Positions 5,619 to 8,296 of a DNA stretch of 8,296 nucleotides are shown here, one piece after another. Origin of the DNA: Actinomycetes bacterium (GTDB lineage: Bacteria > Actinomycetota > Actinomycetes > Actinomycetales > Dermatophilaceae); contig JAEXXY010000272.1 of the NCBI GenBank assembly GCA_023451855.1, forward strand, positions 1-8,296. The letters are read 5' to 3'. Below the pieces are notes generated by a model. It searched no databases and was not told the DNA's origin. It saw nothing but the letters and a program-made list of their open reading frames with translations. The position numbers were made by a program, and so were the translations under genes. How positions within the stretch are numbered: position 1 is the first letter of the stretch; each line of letters starts with the position of its first letter.

Positions 5619-5670
5619 AGTCGCATCCTGACACACGACGCGTCCCGACGCCATCAGGACACCCAAACAC

Positions 5671-6426
5671 TCACTGCCGGTGCGTGATTCGCGTTCCGTA
5701 CAGGTGAGACTCGACGAAGTCGTCGGTCTCGCGGGCGCCGAGGGCGTGTCCCACGAGGATGACCGCGGCCTGCCGCAGGCCGGCCTGCTCCACCGCGTCC
5801 GCGACGTCGGCGAGCGTGCCGCGCAGGACGAGCTGGTCGGGCTGCTCGGCGTTCGCGACGACGACGACGGGGCAGTCGGTGCCGTAGTCGTCGACGAGCT
5901 CGGCGGCCAGGCGGCGCACGTGCCGGATCGCCAGGTGCAGCACGAGCGTTGCACGGGTACGGGCGAAGTTCGCGAGCGCCTCGGTGGGCGGCATCGCCGT
6001 CGAGTCGCGGTGCGCGCGGGTCAGCACGACCGACTGGGTCACCTCGGGCACGGTCAGCTCGCGGCCGACGAGCGCGGCGGCCGCGGCGTAGGCCGGGACG
6101 CCGGGCGTCACGTCCCAGGGCACGCCGGCGCGGTCGAGGCGCCGGGTCTGCTCGGCGACGGCGGAGTAGATCGACGGGTCGCCCGAGCAGAGCCGCGCGA
6201 CGTCGTGCCCCGCCTCGTGAGCCTCGAGGCAGCGCGCGACGATCATGTCGAGCGACAGGTGCTGGGTGTCGACGAGCGTCGCGCCGTCGGGACAGTGGGC
6301 GAGCACCTCGGCACCGATGTACGTGCCGGCGTAGAGGCAGACCGGGGAGGTGGCCATGAGGCGGGTGGCTCGGAGGGTGAGCAGGTCGGCCGCCCCGGGT
6401 CCGGCGCCGATGAAGTGGACAGTCAC
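5671..6426 (-). CDS. cobM: CobM, precorrin-4 C11-methyltransferase
   Basis: A 251-residue cytoplasmic SAM-dependent methyltransferase that converts precorrin-4 to precorrin-5 by methylation at C11. Visible motifs are VHFIGAGPGAADLLT (3-17), LYAGTYIG (31-38), LCSGDPSIYSA (79-89), TPGVPAYAAAAA (107-118), ELTVPEVTQSVVLTR (123-137), LHLAIRH (163-169) and VLRGTLAD (200-207). Length and order match the family. The GTG start at 6426 overlaps the cobL stop (GTGA), indicating translational coupling, and is directly followed by the first beta strand. The 3' end is followed by the B12 riboswitch of the next unit. A cobK gene, which can follow cobM in other actinobacteria, is not present here. Confidence 0.96.
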   Translation of the reverse strand: MTVHFIGAGPGAADLLTLRATRLMATSPVCLYAGTYIGAEVLAHCPDGATLVDTQHLSLDMIVARCLEAHEAGHDVARLCSGDPSIYSAVAEQTRRLDRAGVPWDVTPGVPAYAAAAALVGRELTVPEVTQSVVLTRAHRDSTAMPPTEALANFARTRATLVLHLAIRHVRRLAAELVDDYGTDCPVVVVANAEQPDQLVLRGTLADVADAVEQAGLRQAAVILVGHALGARETDDFVESHLYGTRITHRQ

Positions 6427-7661
6427 GCAGGCTCCTCGGTGGCGGGGTGCGGCTTCGTCGCCGACCACTGGACGACGGCTCGGGCGGGCTTCCACCCGGT
6501 GAGCGAGCCGAGCGGCTCGAGGTCCTCGACGGCGATGCGGGTGAGCGCACCGCCGTGCCGGGCACGGGCGTCGTGGAGCAGCAGCTCGGTCTCGACGGTG
6601 ACGCCGTGGACGACGACTCGACCACCGGGCGCCAGAGCAGCCCAAGCCCGCTCGAGCAGCTCGGCGCTTGCCCCGCCGCCGACGAACACGGCGTCCGGCG
6701 TGGGCAGGTCGTCGACGACGTCGGCCGAGCGAGCCTCGACGACCTCGAGGCCGGGCACGCCGAGGCGTCGGGCGTTGGCGCGCACCCGCTCGGCCCGGAC
6801 CGGGTCGCGCTCGACCGCGACGACGTGGTTGCGCGGATGCTGGCGGGCGAACTCGATGCCGACGGACCCGGCTCCGGCGCCGAGGTCCCAGAGGACGTCG
6901 CCGGGCTGCGGGGCGAGGTGGGCGAGGGCAGCGGCCCGCACGACGCGCTTCGTCAGCTGGCCGTCATGGTCGAAGGCGTCGTCGGGCAGGCCGGGCGCGA
7001 GCGAGCGCGGACGGGCACCGGCGTCGGGCACGCACTCGACGCAGACGAGGTGCAGCGCCGGGGCGACCCCACCGGGCCACGTCCCGGCGACGCCGTCAGT
7101 GCGCGTCTCGTCGTCGGCGCCGAGGTGGCCGAGCACCGTGACGCGGCTCGAGGCGTACCCCTCCTCCGTGAGCACCGCGCAGACCCGCCCGGGCGCGTCG
7201 GGCCCACCCGTCAGCACGACCAGGCGCCGGCCCGGGGCGAGCTCGCGACGGAGCCGGTCGACGTCACGGCCGACCACTGTCACGGCGTCGGACTCCTCCG
7301 CCGACCACCGCATCCGGGCTCGGGCCAGCGCCACGGACGAGACGCCCGGGTGGATCCGGACCGCGTCGGGGCCGAGTGCGGCGACGAGCGTCGAGCCGAT
7401 CCCGGAGACGAGGGGGTCGCCGCTGGCGAGCACGACGACACGACGCCCCGCGACGCGTCCGAGCAGCTCGCGCAGCCCCGACAGCAGCGGCGAGGGCCAC
7501 GGCACCCGCTCGGCGTCCGGGGCGAGGTCCGCGGCCAGCTCCAGGTGCCGCGTCCCGCCGACGAGAACGTCCGCGCCGTCGACGACCCGACGCGCGTCCG
7601 CACCGAGCGACGGCAGCCCGGAGGCACCCACCCCCACCACCTCGACGATCACCTCGACCAC
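6423..7661 (-). CDS. cobL: CobL, precorrin-6Y C5,15-methyltransferase (decarboxylating)
   Basis: A two-domain 412-residue enzyme that methylates precorrin-6B at C5 and C15 and decarboxylates the C12 acetate, giving precorrin-8. The CbiE domain (about 1-208) has VVGVGASG (8-15), LASGDPLVSGIGSTL (78-92) and PGVSSVALA (105-113). The linker DDAFDHDGQLTKRVVR (227-242) is typical. The CbiT domain (about 240-400) has the SAM motif WDLGAGAGSVGIE (258-270), VAVERDP (281-287) and DAVFVGGGAS (323-332). GTG 7661 is favoured because a TAGGGT hexamer ends 7 nt upstream; GTG 7652, which starts MIVEVVGVG, is an equally family-like start. It overlaps cobM by 4 nt. No riboswitch precedes it in the window. The function is very secure; the start is uncertain by three residues. 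Confidence 0.96.
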   Translation of the reverse strand: MVEVIVEVVGVGASGLPSLGADARRVVDGADVLVGGTRHLELAADLAPDAERVPWPSPLLSGLRELLGRVAGRRVVVLASGDPLVSGIGSTLVAALGPDAVRIHPGVSSVALARARMRWSAEESDAVTVVGRDVDRLRRELAPGRRLVVLTGGPDAPGRVCAVLTEEGYASSRVTVLGHLGADDETRTDGVAGTWPGGVAPALHLVCVECVPDAGARPRSLAPGLPDDAFDHDGQLTKRVVRAAALAHLAPQPGDVLWDLGAGAGSVGIEFARQHPRNHVVAVERDPVRAERVRANARRLGVPGLEVVEARSADVVDDLPTPDAVFVGGGASAELLERAWAALAPGGRVVVHGVTVETELLLHDARARHGGALTRIAVEDLEPLGSLTGWKPARAVVQWSATKPHPATEEPA

Positions 7662-7668
7662 GCGGGTG

Positions 7669-7674
7669 ACCCTA
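7669..7674 (-). promoter_or_regulatory. Putative -10 element (TAGGGT) of cobL-cobM
   Basis: Minus-strand TAGGGT followed by 7 nt and GTG 7661, consistent with a leaderless cobLM transcript. AGGG inside it could otherwise be a Shine-Dalgarno 8 nt before the GTG. No clear -35 is visible. Confidence 0.4.
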
Positions 7675-7838
7675 GCGCCGACCACGGTCGTCCCACGGAA
7701 TCGGTCATCGGACGCAGATTCGACCGTCGTAACCGTCCATCTGAGGAGGATTTGCCCCATCATTGCTTCGCACGGCACTCGCGGGGGCGAGTACATCGCA
7801 CGGGGCCATGCCCCAGGGGGAACACGGTAGGCAGCAGC
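7675..7838 (+). other. Divergent intergenic region with two hairpins and an orphan AGGAGG
   Basis: The 164-nt stretch between the cobL promoter and the last gene has no convincing gene. Reading the plus strand, it holds AGGAGG at 7744-7749 without a well-placed start codon, a hairpin CTCGC-GGGG-GCGAG (7778-7791), a second hairpin GGGGC-CAT-GCCCC (7802-7814), and a GGGGGAAC run. It could be a structured 5' leader of the downstream gene. I recognise no known riboswitch in it, and there is no second B12 box. Confidence 0.45.
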
Positions 7839-8296
7839 ATGCACACGGACGACCACCACGCAGCAGGCCCCATCGGCACGCTCGAGTTCGACGCCTCGAC
7901 CGCGCGGCTGCGCGCCGACGCGGACACGTTCTTCGCCCTCGTCGACCACGTCGGACGGTCGGGCGACCCCGTCGCCACCGTCGCCACCGTGCCGTTCGCG
8001 GCGTCGGGCGTCGCGGTCGAGGGGCGGGCGCACCCGTCGGTCCGGGCCGGGCTCGGCACCGTCGAGGAGCCGTGCGCCCGCCTCGAGGTCGAGGTGTCCA
8101 CCCCGAGCGGCACGCGCCTGCACGAGGGCTGGCTCGACCGAGTCTCGGCGCTGCTGCTCGACCGGGGCGACGGCACGCACGACTTCATCGAGGTCGATGC
8201 CGAGTTCCTCGCCGTGACGCTCGTACGCCTCACCGACCTGCAGTCACGTCCGCGCCTCGAGGGCCGGGGCGAGCGCGTCCACGCCGACGTGCTCGA
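7839..8296 (+). CDS. Hypothetical protein, 3' truncated by the window end
   Basis: An open frame of 152 codons with normal high-GC third positions continues past the window end. The protein begins MHTDDHHAAGPIGTLEFDAS and is acidic and soluble, with alternating hydrophobic strand-like stretches (VATVATVPFAASGVAVEG, FIEVDAEFLAVTLVRLTDL). No signal peptide, membrane helix or catalytic motif is visible, and I do not recognise the family. ATG 7839 is the first in-frame ATG, though no strong Shine-Dalgarno precedes it; TAGGCA lies 5 nt upstream. A TTG at 7752 in the same frame follows AGGAGG by only 2 nt and would add an Arg/His-rich, non-family-like N-terminus. It is divergent from cobL; a role in cobalamin metabolism cannot be claimed. 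Confidence 0.7.
   Translation, partial: MHTDDHHAAGPIGTLEFDASTARLRADADTFFALVDHVGRSGDPVATVATVPFAASGVAVEGRAHPSVRAGLGTVEEPCARLEVEVSTPSGTRLHEGWLDRVSALLLDRGDGTHDFIEVDAEFLAVTLVRLTDLQSRPRLEGRGERVHADVL

Noticed and set aside
5680..7830. A 716-codon open frame on the plus strand opposite cobM and cobL
   Set aside because: Its translation is low-complexity (Arg/Ser/Thr/Pro-rich in the second half) and mirrors the codon bias of the well-recognised CobL and CobM on the other strand; no domain is visible. It is a GC-driven shadow.
7752..7838. TTG 7752 after AGGAGG as the true start of the last gene
   Set aside because: Spacing of 2 nt is too short for normal initiation, and the added residues are Arg/His/Cys-rich and unlike the rest of the protein. 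Kept only as an alternative.
7675..7838. A second cobalamin riboswitch in the cobL intergenic region
   Set aside because: No B12 box (AGCCAGGAGACCGGC-like) and no GCCACTG core on either strand.
7760..8233. A 157-codon minus-strand frame opposite the last gene
   Set aside because: Ser/Arg/Thr-rich translation typical of an antisense shadow; the plus-strand frame is compositionally protein-like.

Overview
The window is very GC-rich DNA with dense, GTG/ATG-started, tightly packed genes, typical of a high-GC actinomycete. The CobI-CobJ fusion, the neighbouring CobL and CobM, the CbtB-CbtA cobalt transporter and the TAnnnT-type start-proximal -10 motifs all fit Actinobacteria. A Nocardioides- or Intrasporangium-like organism is my guess; the genus cannot be read from the window. 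The locus is a cobalamin (aerobic corrin ring) and cobalt/zinc homeostasis region.

Layout. 1-1489 (+): 5'-truncated CobIJ fusion methyltransferase. 1515-2075 (-): NYN-domain putative RNase, tail to tail with cobIJ across a GGGGCCGGCCCC palindrome. 2125-2552 (+): GNAT acetyltransferase split between two frames, an apparent 1-nt frameshift. 2578-2976 (-): ArsR/SmtB repressor with a complete CzrA-type metal site, divergent from a CDF metal exporter at 3033-4076 (+). 4040-5416 (-): a riboswitch-led unit read cbtB, cbtA, then a [2Fe-2S] thioredoxin-like ferredoxin; its end overlaps the CDF 3' end by 37 bp. 5458-5618 (-): cobalamin riboswitch with a clear B12 box and a 7-bp P1. 5671-7661 (-): cobL-cobM, overlapping by 4 nt (GTGA). 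7839-8296 (+): an unrecognised gene running off the window.

How the parts fit. CobI, CobJ, CobM and CobL catalyse steps from precorrin-2 to precorrin-8, with CobG, the C1 methylation step and CobK expected elsewhere. CbtAB probably brings in cobalt, shut down by B12 through the riboswitch; the CDF protein, under the ArsR sensor, probably exports excess Zn/Co. Cobalt (or divalent metal) uptake and efflux therefore sit tail to tail inside a corrin gene cluster, under an RNA sensor of the end product and a protein sensor of the metal.

Most notable sequence-level observations: (1) TAGGVT hexamers lie 6-7 nt upstream of the start codons of four transcription-unit leading genes, suggesting leaderless transcription; (2) the GNAT frameshift, with an ATGA overlap nearby; (3) a ferredoxin-like gene translationally coupled to cbtA under B12 control; (4) an unexplained leader with hairpins and an orphan AGGAGG before the last gene. 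No tRNA, rRNA, CRISPR, insertion sequence or phage gene is visible.
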